A stretch of 64,000 nucleotides of DNA from Pantoea sp. WMus005 (GCF_013415305.1 NZ_JACBXU010000003.1:372001-436000), one strand, 5' to 3'. Counted from the first letter of the stretch, positions 39,886 to 49,481 are shown. Notes: a model not told the origin generated them from the sequence alone. A program made the numbers and translations.

Positions 39886-39929
39886 GGGGACGGCCCCAGG
39901 GAATTTCGAATTTTGCGGGACGACCCGCA
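39886..39929 (+). ncRNA. Guanidine-II riboswitch (mini-ykkC) before the carboxylase gene
   Basis: Two GC-rich hairpins each with an ACGR loop: GGGG-ACGG-CCCC (39886-39897) and TGCGGG-ACGA-CCCGCA (39914-39929), joined by a 16-nt AU-rich linker. That is exactly the mini-ykkC/guanidine-II architecture, which binds guanidinium and exposes the ribosome site. It ends 17 bases before the carboxylase ATG, with GAGAG between, so it fits translational control. Confidence 0.82.
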
Positions 39930-39946
39930 TCCCTGAGAGTTCGCTT

Positions 39947-42900
39947 ATGTTTGATACCTTACTGATTGCCAATCGCGGTGCGATCGCCTGTCGCATCCTG
40001 CGCACGCTGCGTGCCATGCAGGTGAAAGGGGTCGCCGTCTATTCTGAAGCTGACCTGAGCAGTTTACATATCCGTGAGGCGGATTTGGCGCTGAGCCTGG
40101 GCGAAGGGCCTGCTGCACAAACCTATCTGGTGACGGAAAAAATCATCGCCGCCGCGCAGCAGAGCGGAGCCAAAGCGATCCATCCGGGCTACGGTTTTCT
40201 TTCTGAAAACGCCGCCTTTGCTGAGGCATGTGAGGCTGCGGGACTGATTTTTGTCGGTCCGACGCCCCAGCAGCTGCGGACCTTTGGCCTTAAACACACG
40301 GCCCGCGCGCTGGCAAAAGCCGAAGGTGTGCCGTTGCTTGAAGGCAGTGAACTGCTGACGGATGTCAGCGAAGCGCATCGCGCCGCAGAGCGTGTCGGCT
40401 ATCCGGTGATGCTCAAAAGCACCGCGGGCGGCGGTGGCATTGGTATGCGCGTCTGTCGTGATGCGCAGGCGCTGTCAGACGCGTTTGAAACCGTGCAGCG
40501 TCTGGGCCAGAACAACTTCAGCGACGCCGGTGTGTTTCTTGAAAAATATATCGAACGCGCCCGGCATCTTGAAGTGCAGATTTTCGGTGATGGCAAGGGC
40601 AAGGTTATCGCGCTGGGCGTCCGCGACTGCTCGGTGCAGCGACGTAATCAGAAAGTGATTGAAGAAACCCCTGCGCCGAATCTGCCAGCTGGCATGGCCG
40701 ACGCACTCTGCTCGGCGGCTATCGCCCTAGGGAAAGCGGTCAACTATCGCAGCGCCGGAACCGTAGAATTTGTCTATGACAGCGCAGCGCAGCAGTTCTA
40801 TTTCCTCGAAGTGAATACGCGCCTGCAGGTTGAACATGGCGTGACGGAGCAGGTCTGGGGCGTGGATCTGGTGCAATGGATGATTGAGCTGGCGGCAGGC
40901 GATCTCCCCTCGCTTACCGCATTAGCCGCCGGGTTGCATCCGCAGGGCCATGCCGTGCAGGCACGCATTTACGCCGAAGATCCGGGTCGGCAGTTCCAGC
41001 CTTCGCCCGGACTATTAACCGAAGTCGTTTTCCCGGTGGCGGACGGTAAATCCCTGCGCATTGACCGCTGGGTGGAAGCGGGATGTGAAGTCCCGCCATT
41101 CTTCGACCCGATGCTGGCAAAAGCGATTGCTTTCAGCGCTACACGCGATGAAGCCATCGCCACCCTGGCACAGGCACTGGCGGAAACCCGTCTCTATGGC
41201 GTAGAAACCAACCGCCTCTATCTGTTACAGATTTTAGCCTTTGCCCCTTTCACGGCGGGTGAACCCTGGACCCGCTGCCTGGAGCAGCTCGGCTATCAGG
41301 CGGCAACGGTTGAGGTGCTGAGTGCAGGAACCCAGACCAGCGTTCAGGACTACCCCGGACGTCTGGGATACTGGGCAGTTGGTGTGCCGCCGTCAGGGCC
41401 GATGGATGATCGCGCCCTGCGTCTCGGCAACCGTCTGCTGGGCAATGCTGAAGGCGCCGCCGCGCTGGAAATCACCCTTAACGGACCCACCCTGAAATTT
41501 AACACTGCGATTCAGGCGGTGATCTGTGGCGCGCCGCTGAGTGTCGCGCTGGATGGCGTTGAACAGGCGATGGACACCGTGTTTACCATACCGGCCGGAT
41601 CAACGCTGAAGCTGGGCGCGATGAATGGACCTGGCGTCAGAAGCTATCTCTGCCTGAGCGGTGGCATTCAGGTGCCAGACTATCTGGGCAGTAAAAGTAC
41701 CTTTACCCTCGGACAGTTTGGCGGACACGCCGGACGGGCGCTGCGCAGCGGTGACGTAATGCATCTGGCTCCACAAGCCGCGAGCCCAGGCGGCGCGGAG
41801 CTGCCCATTGCGCTGCGCACAGAACTCGCTACGGTGCGCACGCTGAGAGTCATTTATGGTCCACATGGTGCACCTGAGTTCTTTGCGCCGGACTATATTG
41901 CGACGTTCTTTGCGACAGAATGGGAAGTGCACTTTAACTCCAGCCGTACCGGCGTGCGTCTGATGGGACCAAAGCCGATCTGGACCCGCGACAGCGGCGG
42001 CGAAGCGGGGCTGCACCCCTCGAACATTCATGACAACCCTTACGCCATCGGCGCGGTCGATTTTACCGGCGATATGCCGGTCATTCTGGGACCGGATGGC
42101 CCGAGTCTCGGCGGATTTGTCTGCCCGGTGACGGTTATCGAGGCGGACCTCTGGCAGCTGGGACAGCTCAAAGCCGGTGACAAAGTCCGGTTTGTGGCGG
42201 TGGATATCCCGACGGCCCGGAGACTGGCAGAGGGCAGACGCAGCGAGCTGACCATGCTCCAGCCACAGAACATTCACTGGAAGCCTGCGCCGCTGACTTC
42301 GCCCATCGTGATGACCTGCGGTGAAGCGGCTAAACGCCTGGTGGCGCGTCTCTCTGGCGATACGCACTTGCTGCTGGAGGCAGGCGAGCCGGAACTGGAT
42401 CTGGTGCTGCGTTTTCGCATTCACGCGTTAATGCAGGCGCTGGAAGCGCAATCCCGTATGGGCATTATTGATATCACGCCAGGGATCCGCTCGCTGCAAA
42501 TCCACTTCCAGCCGGAAACACTGACGCTTGATGTGCTGCTGGCATGGGTGCGCGGAGAGTGGGAGAGGGTTTGCATGAGTGATGACCTGCAGGTGCCCAC
42601 ACGTGTGGTGCATCTGCCGCTCTCCTGGGACGATCCGGCCTGTCAGAAGGCCATTGAAAAATATATGACCACCGTGCGACCGGATGCGCCCTGGTGCCCG
42701 AGCAATCTTGAGTTTATCCGCCGGATAAACGATTTGCCGGATGAGCAGGCCGTCTGGAATACCGTGTTTGAAGCCAGCTATCTGGTGATGGGGCTGGGCG
42801 ATGTCTATCTTGGCGCGCCGGTCGCCACGCCGCTGGATCCCCGCCATCGGCTGGTGACCACGAAATATAACCCGGCCAGGACCTGGACGGCGGAAAACTC

Positions 42901-43558
42901 GGTTGGTATCGGCGGCGCTTATCTGTGCGTTTATGGCATGGAGGGGCCAGGCGGCTATCAGTTTGTCGGACGCACGCTGCAGATGTGGAACCGATATCAC
43001 GAAGTGGCCGATTTTGGCGGTAAACCCTGGCTGCTGCGCTTTTTCGATCAGATCCGTTTTTATCCGGTTTCAGCGGAAGAACTATTGCAGATTCGTCGCG
43101 ATTTTCCACTGGGTCGCTATCCGCTGCGTATTGAGCACAGCACACTGCGGCTGGCGGAGTATCAGGATTTCCTCGTCCGTGAAGCGGAAAGTATCGGCGA
43201 GTTTCGCGATCATCAGCAAAGCGCATTTAATGCTGAACGTGACCGCTGGATAGCCAGCGGCCAGGCGCATTACGACAGTCAGGAAAGTGCGGTGAATGAA
43301 GGCGGCGATGCACCGCTGCAGGCAGGTGAGCAGGGCGTTGAAAGCCCGGTTTCGGGTAATCTATGGCAGGTGCAGGCGACGGCGGGCAGCCGGGTGCGTG
43401 AAGGCGATATCCTGGTAGTGCTGGAGTCGATGAAAATGGAGATCCCGCTTCTGGCGCCGTGCGACGGCATTATTCAGCAGGTCAGCGTGCAGCCAGGCAG
43501 CGCAGTGCGTGCAGGGCAGCGCGTGGCGGTCATTGTTGAGGATAATGCACGAGGATGA
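39947..43558 (+). CDS. Guanidine/urea carboxylase (biotin-dependent)
   Basis: A 1203-residue multidomain enzyme. Residues 1-450 are a biotin carboxylase (LIANRGAIACRI, GYGFLSENAAFAEAC, KSTAGGGGIGMR, VNTRLQVEH). Residues of about 460-760 are a KipA/AHS2-like and about 790-1040 a KipI/AHS1-like carboxyltransferase lobe. The C-terminus carries the biotin site ESMKMEIP, lysine 1163. With CgdAB-type genes and guanidine riboswitches in front, guanidine is the likely substrate (carboxyguanidine product) rather than urea. The operon has no allophanate hydrolase in this window. Confidence 0.93.
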   Translation: MFDTLLIANRGAIACRILRTLRAMQVKGVAVYSEADLSSLHIREADLALSLGEGPAAQTYLVTEKIIAAAQQSGAKAIHPGYGFLSENAAFAEACEAAGLIFVGPTPQQLRTFGLKHTARALAKAEGVPLLEGSELLTDVSEAHRAAERVGYPVMLKSTAGGGGIGMRVCRDAQALSDAFETVQRLGQNNFSDAGVFLEKYIERARHLEVQIFGDGKGKVIALGVRDCSVQRRNQKVIEETPAPNLPAGMADALCSAAIALGKAVNYRSAGTVEFVYDSAAQQFYFLEVNTRLQVEHGVTEQVWGVDLVQWMIELAAGDLPSLTALAAGLHPQGHAVQARIYAEDPGRQFQPSPGLLTEVVFPVADGKSLRIDRWVEAGCEVPPFFDPMLAKAIAFSATRDEAIATLAQALAETRLYGVETNRLYLLQILAFAPFTAGEPWTRCLEQLGYQAATVEVLSAGTQTSVQDYPGRLGYWAVGVPPSGPMDDRALRLGNRLLGNAEGAAALEITLNGPTLKFNTAIQAVICGAPLSVALDGVEQAMDTVFTIPAGSTLKLGAMNGPGVRSYLCLSGGIQVPDYLGSKSTFTLGQFGGHAGRALRSGDVMHLAPQAASPGGAELPIALRTELATVRTLRVIYGPHGAPEFFAPDYIATFFATEWEVHFNSSRTGVRLMGPKPIWTRDSGGEAGLHPSNIHDNPYAIGAVDFTGDMPVILGPDGPSLGGFVCPVTVIEADLWQLGQLKAGDKVRFVAVDIPTARRLAEGRRSELTMLQPQNIHWKPAPLTSPIVMTCGEAAKRLVARLSGDTHLLLEAGEPELDLVLRFRIHALMQALEAQSRMGIIDITPGIRSLQIHFQPETLTLDVLLAWVRGEWERVCMSDDLQVPTRVVHLPLSWDDPACQKAIEKYMTTVRPDAPWCPSNLEFIRRINDLPDEQAVWNTVFEASYLVMGLGDVYLGAPVATPLDPRHRLVTTKYNPARTWTAENSVGIGGAYLCVYGMEGPGGYQFVGRTLQMWNRYHEVADFGGKPWLLRFFDQIRFYPVSAEELLQIRRDFPLGRYPLRIEHSTLRLAEYQDFLVREAESIGEFRDHQQSAFNAERDRWIASGQAHYDSQESAVNEGGDAPLQAGEQGVESPVSGNLWQVQATAGSRVREGDILVVLESMKMEIPLLAPCDGIIQQVSVQPGSAVRAGQRVAVIVEDNARG

Positions 43559-43613
43559 GCAGAGTAGGTGGTGCCGTGAAAGTTGCGCCCACTGCTTTAG
43601 AACCGGGCGCAGG

Positions 43614-44519
43614 TTATGAGCTCGCGCCCGGCTCGCTTAACCAGCGGAACATCGCCTCACTGCCAGGCTGGCTCAGCGTACGTTGCGGCCAGGCAAGGAA
43701 GTAGGGCTTGCTCAGCGGCAGGCAAAGATTATCCACCACAACCAGATCGCCACGCGCCAGTTCCGGCGCGATGAGGCGTCGCTGCCCCAGCAGCAGTCCT
43801 GTACCCGCGACCGCCGCGTCAATGGCCAGCGAGGTCAGATTGAAGCTGAATGCGGGCTGCGGCCGGGGTTCATCCATGCCTTTGGCCTGAAACCAGCTTT
43901 GCCAGTCCGGCAGGAACCGTCCTTCATTACCCCAGTCGAGATGGATTAAGGGTGCCTCGCTCAGAACCGTTTCTGGGGTGAAGCGTTGCAGCAGAACCGG
44001 ACTGGCCACCGGCAGCACCTCATCATGAAAGAGCTTAAGTTTGTCTAACTGTGGGTAACGATCTTCACCAAAGCAGATGACAAAATCGGCAGGCATCGCG
44101 GTGAAATCGACCTGAGCATGCGTGCCGTATAATGAGAGATCAATATCCGGACAAAGGTCACGCCAGCTCGCCAGCCGGGGCAAAAGCCATTTCGACGCCA
44201 GCGCCGGTAATGCGTAGACCGTGAGTTTTGGCGCACTGGCCGCATGGCGGATGTTTTGCTGACCGAGGTGAAGAATATCAAAGGCTTCGGTGACATAGCG
44301 CAGATACTCTTTACCCGTGTCAGTCAGCATCACGCCGCTCTGCGTGCGCAGAAAAAGGGTGCTGCCGAGTTGCTCCTCCAGCTGGCGAATCTGCTGACTA
44401 ACTGCCGCGGGGGTTATTGCCAGCTGGGCGGCAGCTTTTGCCAGGCTGCCCAGTTCGGCGGCCACCTTAAATGACTGTATAACGCTGATTTTTGGCAGCC
44501 GTGGCAATTGGGCAGGCAT
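43614..44519 (-). CDS. LysR-family regulator (GcvA-like)
   Basis: A 301-residue regulator: N-terminal helix-turn-helix SLAKAAAQLAITPAAVSQQIRQLEEQLGSTLFLR and a GcvA-like effector domain (YVTEAFDILHLGQQNIRH, LPALASKWLLPRL, LIHLDWGNEGRFLPDWQSWF). It is divergent from the oxygenase gene with 100 bp between, the classical LysR layout, so it probably controls that gene and itself. The stop is 55 bp from the guanidine carboxylase stop on the opposite strand; no link to guanidine is implied. Confidence 0.92.
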   Translation of the reverse strand: MPAQLPRLPKISVIQSFKVAAELGSLAKAAAQLAITPAAVSQQIRQLEEQLGSTLFLRTQSGVMLTDTGKEYLRYVTEAFDILHLGQQNIRHAASAPKLTVYALPALASKWLLPRLASWRDLCPDIDLSLYGTHAQVDFTAMPADFVICFGEDRYPQLDKLKLFHDEVLPVASPVLLQRFTPETVLSEAPLIHLDWGNEGRFLPDWQSWFQAKGMDEPRPQPAFSFNLTSLAIDAAVAGTGLLLGQRRLIAPELARGDLVVVDNLCLPLSKPYFLAWPQRTLSQPGSEAMFRWLSEPGASS

Positions 44520-44618
44520 TAACTCTTCCTTATGCGTGCAGTAAGTTTTTATCGTTACGCAGCGTGGCGGGTGACAGGTAGAGTACCATTACACCTGCCC
44601 ATCGTGAGAATGGTTACT

Positions 44619-45392
44619 ATGTCTGGTTCCCTTGTTCGTCTCGATCTTCATCCGCTGGCCGATCATGGCTGGCGTCAACGCTGTCGTGAGCAATTAAAAC
44701 AGTCGGGCGCGCTGGTACTGCGTCAGTTTTTAAAACCACAGGCTTTAGAGGCGATCATTGAAGAGGGTAATGCGCAGCGTCATCTGGCCTATCACACCCA
44801 CAGCAAACACAATGTCTATCTGATGAAGCCTGATGACGCTTTCAGCGCCGATCATCCGCGCAATCGGGATGTGCTCAGTACCAAAGGTTGTATCACGGAT
44901 GATGTGATCGCTGCCGACTCACCGCTGCGTCAGCTTTATAATGACATCCTGTTCCAGCGTTTCCTGTGTGATGTGCTGGAAGAGAAAGCGCTCTATCCTT
45001 ACGCTGATCCGCTTTCCTCAATCAACCTGCATTACGCGCCTCACGGACAGGAACTCGGCTGGCATTTCGACAACTCCTCCTTTGCTATCACCTTGCTGGT
45101 ACAAAAACCACTGGCGGGCGGGCTGTTTCAGTATGTGAAGGATCTGCGGGATGCCGATGCCGGTGAGATGAACTTCGCAGGCGTTGACGCAGTGCTGGAC
45201 GAGCGCCAGCCGGTTGACGCGCTAGAGATTGACGCCGGCGATCTGGTACTTTTTCGCGGTCGGAACTCTTTGCATCGCGTAACCCCAACCGAAGGCGAGG
45301 TCACGAGGATGCTTGCCGTGCTGGCTTACAATACTCAGCCGGATATTGCCTTATCAGAAACCGCGCGTATGACGTTTTACGGCAGACTCTGA
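44619..45392 (+). CDS. BesD/HalD-like Fe(II)/2-oxoglutarate oxygenase
   Basis: A 257-residue non-heme iron enzyme. The motif GWHFDNSSFAITLLVQKP gives an HxD facial triad half, and the distal histidine with the 2-oxoglutarate arginine lie in SLHRVTPTEGEVTRMLAV. Chlorinating members of the BesD/HalD family have Gly or Ala in place of the aspartate; here aspartate is present, so hydroxylation of an amino acid or another small molecule is more likely than halogenation. Start at the ATG at 44619 (MSGSLVRLDL); upstream codons run into the divergent promoter. Substrate unknown. Confidence 0.83.
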   Translation: MSGSLVRLDLHPLADHGWRQRCREQLKQSGALVLRQFLKPQALEAIIEEGNAQRHLAYHTHSKHNVYLMKPDDAFSADHPRNRDVLSTKGCITDDVIAADSPLRQLYNDILFQRFLCDVLEEKALYPYADPLSSINLHYAPHGQELGWHFDNSSFAITLLVQKPLAGGLFQYVKDLRDADAGEMNFAGVDAVLDERQPVDALEIDAGDLVLFRGRNSLHRVTPTEGEVTRMLAVLAYNTQPDIALSETARMTFYGRL

Positions 45393-45613
45393 CATCAGGG
45401 CGCGTCGGTCAGGGCACGCCAGCCGATTACTTCAGCGTCATCGGCAGGTTGCCAGCAGAAGCCAGATGAGGTTTGATTACAGGATTAACCTCTGTCAGGC
45501 TTCCAATCACAAGTGCGCATAATCTATCTTATGTTAAATAAGAGAGAATGACGCATTGCCAACCCTGCTACCACCTCACAAAGGTGCGTTATAAGCAGAG
45601 CTGACGCCGGGTA

Positions 45614-46900
45614 TCAGGCATTGAGCTGATTAATGACAGTAGAAAACTCATTCACGCCGCTATTAATTTCCTGGAAGCTTCTTCCCAGATCGCTAATTTT
45701 GTCATTTTCACTTGAAATGATATTTTTTATTTCATCAAGCTGATGATACATATCATTGATAAGCCGGTTGTTCTCTTCAATGACAGCGGTAATTTTCTGC
45801 GTTGATGTGGAGGTGGATGCTGCCAGTCGCCTGACCTCTTCCGCCACTACAGCGAATCCTCTGCCAGCTTCGCCGGCTCGTGCAGCTTCTATAGCTGCGT
45901 TGAGCGCCAGAATGTTGGTCTGAGACGTGATACTGCTGATTGTTGATATTATCTCACTGATATTGACTGCAGATTCGTAAAGTTTTTTGCTAACTTCAGC
46001 AGCGACTTCCACCTTATCGGATACCAGCATGGAATTTCTGACAGTTTCATCTAATACTTCTTTGGCATTATGCGAGATCTGAGAAGTCTCTTCCGAAGTA
46101 GTCACTGCAATATCAGCAATTCTTCTCGCATTTTCGACTCTGACAGTGATGTCCGACGCAATTTTGATGACTTTTTCGATCGCGCCATTGGCATCAAGAA
46201 CGGGTGTATAGTTCGCTTCGAGCCAGACCCGCTCACCTGCAATGTTTTTTCTTTCAAATCGCCCGCTGAAAGAGTGTCCCCCTCTTATTTTCGCCCAGAA
46301 ATCCGGATTTTTAGTATAAAAATCATTAAAACAAAATATCCGATGATGTTTACCGATAATATTATCGCGCTGATAACCCATTAACTTCAGAAAGTTGTCG
46401 TTTGCGCCTAATACCTCACCCTCTGTGGTAAATTCTATCAGGGCCATCGAAGCGTTAATCGCACTGATTATGGCTTCTTTACTTTTGAGTTTTTTATGTT
46501 CTTCTGTGATATCACTCGCTATTTTTATTACTCTTATCACCTCATTATGTTTATTCCTTACAGGGAAATATGAACCGCCAATATAAAAAACGGATTTATC
46601 TTTCCTGCAACGTTCAAACACACCGTTTATCGACTCTCCTGAAGATAAAGCCTGCCAGAACCTCGCATACTCCGGGGTTTTGGTGTACCTGCTTTGGCAG
46701 AATAAACTGTGATGCATACCGACAACTTCATTCAGGGAGTAGCCTGTCATATCGAGGAACATATCATTCGCCATAATGACCTGACCCTGGGGAGAAAACT
46801 CTACCCATCCCATCGCGCATTTGATTGCGCTGACGTCATCAGCCATGTCCAGGGAATTGGGTTTTGTCACCCTGTGTACGACTTTACTAAGATTAAACAT
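45614..46900 (-). CDS. Soluble PAS-PAS-MCP chemotaxis/biofilm protein (BdlA-like)
   Basis: A 428-residue cytoplasmic protein with no membrane span. Two PAS domains in tandem (about 20-130 and 145-250; each with [16 protein letters not shown] or [16 protein letters not shown] and followed by VIKIASDIT) are followed by a short MCP signalling domain with the tip [37 protein letters not shown]. This is the architecture of BdlA of Pseudomonas, which controls biofilm dispersion. The strong repetition between PAS copies suggests duplication. A FliA-like promoter lies upstream. Confidence 0.9.
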   Translation of the reverse strand: MFNLSKVVHRVTKPNSLDMADDVSAIKCAMGWVEFSPQGQVIMANDMFLDMTGYSLNEVVGMHHSLFCQSRYTKTPEYARFWQALSSGESINGVFERCRKDKSVFYIGGSYFPVRNKHNEVIRVIKIASDITEEHKKLKSKEAIISAINASMALIEFTTEGEVLGANDNFLKLMGYQRDNIIGKHHRIFCFNDFYTKNPDFWAKIRGGHSFSGRFERKNIAGERVWLEANYTPVLDANGAIEKVIKIASDITVRVENARRIADIAVTTSEETSQISHNAKEVLDETVRNSMLVSDKVEVAAEVSKKLYESAVNISEIISTISSITSQTNILALNAAIEAARAGEAGRGFAVVAEEVRRLAASTSTSTQKITAVIEENNRLINDMYHQLDEIKNIISSENDKISDLGRSFQEINSGVNEFSTVINQLNA

Positions 46901-47284
46901 GCAAACCTCACGAGGCGACGGTTATCTATCTTCGTTTTTCATTCACGTAATTCCGCATCAGCTGAATACCTGTGACATGCAATAAAAATCGTTTTGCACA
47001 CATGTGGCGTTACTGATGTAGTCCTGCCAATCTGGTTATTCCCGGAAAAACATGTTTATGCCTGAAAGCATACCTTCTGTGTATTATCGGAAGAGATTAT
47101 CGGGACTTTAGTTTTAGTTAAGTTTTCAGGGCGCATCGAATCAGCCAGCGTTAAATGAAATTATTGGAATTAACAGGCGCGTCAGTGAAAGGAAGAGATA
47201 AGTCCGAAGAGCATCAGGCAGGCACGGTAGTTTCGCGCTTAAGAAACGTTAAGGAGTGAACAGCAATTTCAGGTCAGTCAGATT
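46901..47284. other. bdlA-like upstream region
   Basis: About 380 bp without a gene, between the bdlA-like gene and the DUF4432 gene's terminator. It contains the FliA-like promoter near 47.1 kb; the rest is AT-rich and shows no recognisable element. Confidence 0.45.
47084..47110 (-). promoter_or_regulatory. FliA-like (sigma-28) promoter of the bdlA-like gene
   Basis: On the minus strand TAAAGTCC, 11-bp spacer, TCCGATAA: 13 of 16 bases match TAAAGTTT-N11-GCCGATAA with exact spacing. It lies about 185 bp upstream of the start codon, farther than usual. Confidence 0.6.
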
Positions 47285-47312
47285 AAAATGGCCCCGGCAC
47301 ACTGACCGGGGC
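47285..47312 (-). terminator. Terminator of the DUF4432 gene
   Basis: Minus strand GCCCCGG / CCGGGGC stem with an 8-nt loop, followed by ATTTTAATC, ten bases after the stop. Confidence 0.75.
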
Positions 47313-47322
47313 GTTATGATGA

Positions 47323-48534
47323 TTACTCTTTTGCTATCGGCGTCTCGCTCACATCAATCTTCGTCTCACCCTGCATGCCCTTAATGCGTTTCTCAACGTC
47401 ATTGACCTGCTCGCTGCTGTGCAACAAGGTGTATGTCAGATCAAACGCTGTGCTGGCTCCAGGCTGCAGTTGCTTAACACGCTTTTGTTCGCGTTCAATT
47501 GTGACCGGATAGGCATAACTTGTCCCTGGCTCGATGCCGGTCACATAGCCCTGTTTCAGCGTGTCGGTGTTTTTCCATAACGTCAGCATCGGAAGCTGAC
47601 GGGTATCGAACTGAATCGATGCACCGCTGTTTCCGGCTTTATTGATCACCGCAGCGACAGTCTGATGATTGCTGTCTGAAAGTGGCTTGATGTTGAACAC
47701 CATCTCATCAAAGTCTTTGGTCGGACCTTTGTAGGTCTGCCAGTCCTTTAGCCCGGCTTTCGCGTAGTCATTGAACGGGCTGATGCCGGACATGGGTGCC
47801 AGGAAGCGCGCGCCCTCTTCCAGAATAGGTTTACCGAAGTTGCTGTGATAGATGATCTGGTAATCGTGCGGATAGTCACCGTGATTCGTTAACACATCGT
47901 GCAGGCTGAAACTGTTGCTGCCTGGCACGTAACGCAGCTCGGTCATGGTCTGCAAATCAGCTTTCTTGAAGGTACTCTCTTTTATCAGGCCGCGAATACG
48001 GATTTCGTGTGGTGCCGCATCTGCCACTTCAACTTCCAGCTGAGAAACCGGAGTATTCCCCGCTTTACCGTGCAGCGTATAGATTCGTCCCTGATCGGTG
48101 ACCGGATGACCGGTCCATTCGTAGCCGCAGCGCACCATCATCTCGTTGAAACCGTCCAGCCAGCCCAGACCGTTGCGGCTCTCAAGATTGATGTAGGCAG
48201 GATTGACGACCTCTTTAACCGGTGAATCCCAGCCCATACGAGTGCCAAAGCCTTCAACGCGCAGTAAGTTCATGCCACGGGTCGGGCTAAGCGTGATGGT
48301 AAGACCATCCTGACTGTGGATTGTGATGATTTTACTGCCTTCCTGCTTGCCGCCATGCAGGACTTTCTGCTCGATGCTGAACGGCTTGCCCTGAGACTTC
48401 AGCTCACTACTGGAAATCTTCCAGTTTCCCTGTTCTGTGCCCTGTTCAGCACTTGTCAGCACCCAGGTTTTTGCCGCTGCAGAACCTGAAACCAGTACTG
48501 CCAGTACCGTTAACGCCAGTTTGATCTTCATCAT
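47323..48534 (-). CDS. Secreted DUF4432 aldose-epimerase-like protein
   Basis: About 403 residues with an N-terminal signal MMKIKLALTVLAVLVSGSAAA and a galactose mutarotase-like beta-sandwich. Segments such as LSPTRGMNLLRVEGFGTRMGWDSPVKEVVNP, GWLDGFNEMMVRCGYEW and the LHGKAGNTP motif are typical of DUF4432. The secreted location suggests periplasmic sugar handling; no substrate known. The ATG at 48534 starts the signal peptide; an in-frame ATG at 48564 would add KKRFSKLGR, which also could be part of a longer n-region. It is monocistronic. Confidence 0.85.
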   Translation of the reverse strand: MMKIKLALTVLAVLVSGSAAAKTWVLTSAEQGTEQGNWKISSSELKSQGKPFSIEQKVLHGGKQEGSKIITIHSQDGLTITLSPTRGMNLLRVEGFGTRMGWDSPVKEVVNPAYINLESRNGLGWLDGFNEMMVRCGYEWTGHPVTDQGRIYTLHGKAGNTPVSQLEVEVADAAPHEIRIRGLIKESTFKKADLQTMTELRYVPGSNSFSLHDVLTNHGDYPHDYQIIYHSNFGKPILEEGARFLAPMSGISPFNDYAKAGLKDWQTYKGPTKDFDEMVFNIKPLSDSNHQTVAAVINKAGNSGASIQFDTRQLPMLTLWKNTDTLKQGYVTGIEPGTSYAYPVTIEREQKRVKQLQPGASTAFDLTYTLLHSSEQVNDVEKRIKGMQGETKIDVSETPIAKE

Positions 48535-48893
48535 TCGCCCCAATTTGCTGAATCGTTTTTTCATGCCGTAAGGGAAATTTACTTAATGGGACTGAAGATA
48601 AACGTGATGATGCTCACCTGTTGAGAAAAGGCAGTGAGTTAGCCGCATTATTGTGGCCTGAATCACACTGATGACAGCGAGAGAGGGATAAAAACAGGGA
48701 ATCAGGTGAAATTTGCTGACACTAGCTTTATTCGATTCAGCTTAAAGGCAAGGTTCTGATAAAGGCGGGCTGATGAAGCACAATGAAAAAAACATGAAAA
48801 AAAAATCTTCTGCCGCGCAACTTTTTCCATTTTTAAACGAACCTTTTATCAGAGCCGTCAGACAACCCCGTCTGTTCGTCAATGGAGAGAGTA
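48535..48893. other. Divergent intergenic region
   Basis: About 355 bp between the DUF4432 gene and the peroxiredoxin gene. It should hold the promoter of the peroxiredoxin-sigma operon. CGAACC at 48838 followed by GTCAGA is a vague ECF-like pair, but the spacing is too short for a firm call. Confidence 0.4.
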
Positions 48894-49457
48894 ATGCCAA
48901 TGAAAAACACCCTGAAAACCCTGGCCGTCGCAACGCTACTGGCACTGAGTGTTCCGGCAACATCCGCCTTTGCGGCGTTACAGGTTGGTGAAAAAGCGCC
49001 GGACTTCAAACTCGACGCCGCTCTCGCGGGTAAATCGACCACCTTCTCTTTGCAGCAGGCCCTGAAAAAAGGCCCGGTTGTCCTTTACTTCTTCCCGGCT
49101 GCGTTCAGCGCTGGCTGTACGCTCGAAGCACATGACTTTGCTGAAGCGACAGATGAATTCAAAAAACAGGGAGCGACCGTGATCGGTGTCACCGCAGGCA
49201 ATACCGATCAGATTGCTAAATTCTCGCAGCTGGAATGCCGTGACAAATTTACCGTCGCAGCCGATCCCGGTGCCAAAGTGGCGGCAGAATATAAGAGCAC
49301 GATGGAGATGAAAGGTCAGAAGCTCTCAGACCGCACCTCTTATGTGATTGCGCCCGACGGCAAGATTCTGCTGAGCTTCACCGATAAAAATCCTGATACG
49401 CATATTCAGAAAGCGATGGATGCCGTTAAAAAATATCGTCAGGCCAATCCGGCATAA
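48894..49457 (+). CDS. Periplasmic peroxiredoxin (AhpC/TSA family)
   Basis: A 187-residue peroxiredoxin with a signal peptide (KNTLKTLAVATLLALSVPATSAFA). LQVGEKAPDFKLDAALAGKSTTFSLQQ and YFFPAAFSAGCTLEAHDF match the family; the peroxidatic cysteine is in FSAGCTLEAHDF, and the resolving cysteine candidate is LECRDKF. The Prx consensus PxxxTxxC appears as P-A-A-F-S-A-G-C, so serine replaces threonine. Export is unusual for peroxiredoxins and needs a periplasmic electron donor: the next gene encodes a suitable membrane reductase, 24 bp away. Confidence 0.9.
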   Translation: MPMKNTLKTLAVATLLALSVPATSAFAALQVGEKAPDFKLDAALAGKSTTFSLQQALKKGPVVLYFFPAAFSAGCTLEAHDFAEATDEFKKQGATVIGVTAGNTDQIAKFSQLECRDKFTVAADPGAKVAAEYKSTMEMKGQKLSDRTSYVIAPDGKILLSFTDKNPDTHIQKAMDAVKKYRQANPA

Positions 49458-49481
49458 CTTCATCTTCTGAGCAGGTACATC

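Noticed and set aside
41600..43000. Long minus-strand open frames (190-274 codons) inside the carboxylase gene
   Set aside because: They are antisense shadows of a well-supported plus-strand gene; no ribosome site, no recognisable domain, arginine- and histidine-rich translation typical of reversed GC-rich coding DNA.
48838..48862. ECF-type -35/-10 pair upstream of the peroxiredoxin gene
   Set aside because: CGAACC is followed by GTCAGA after only about 13 bases; spacing is wrong for typical ECF promoters, so I did not list it as a promoter.
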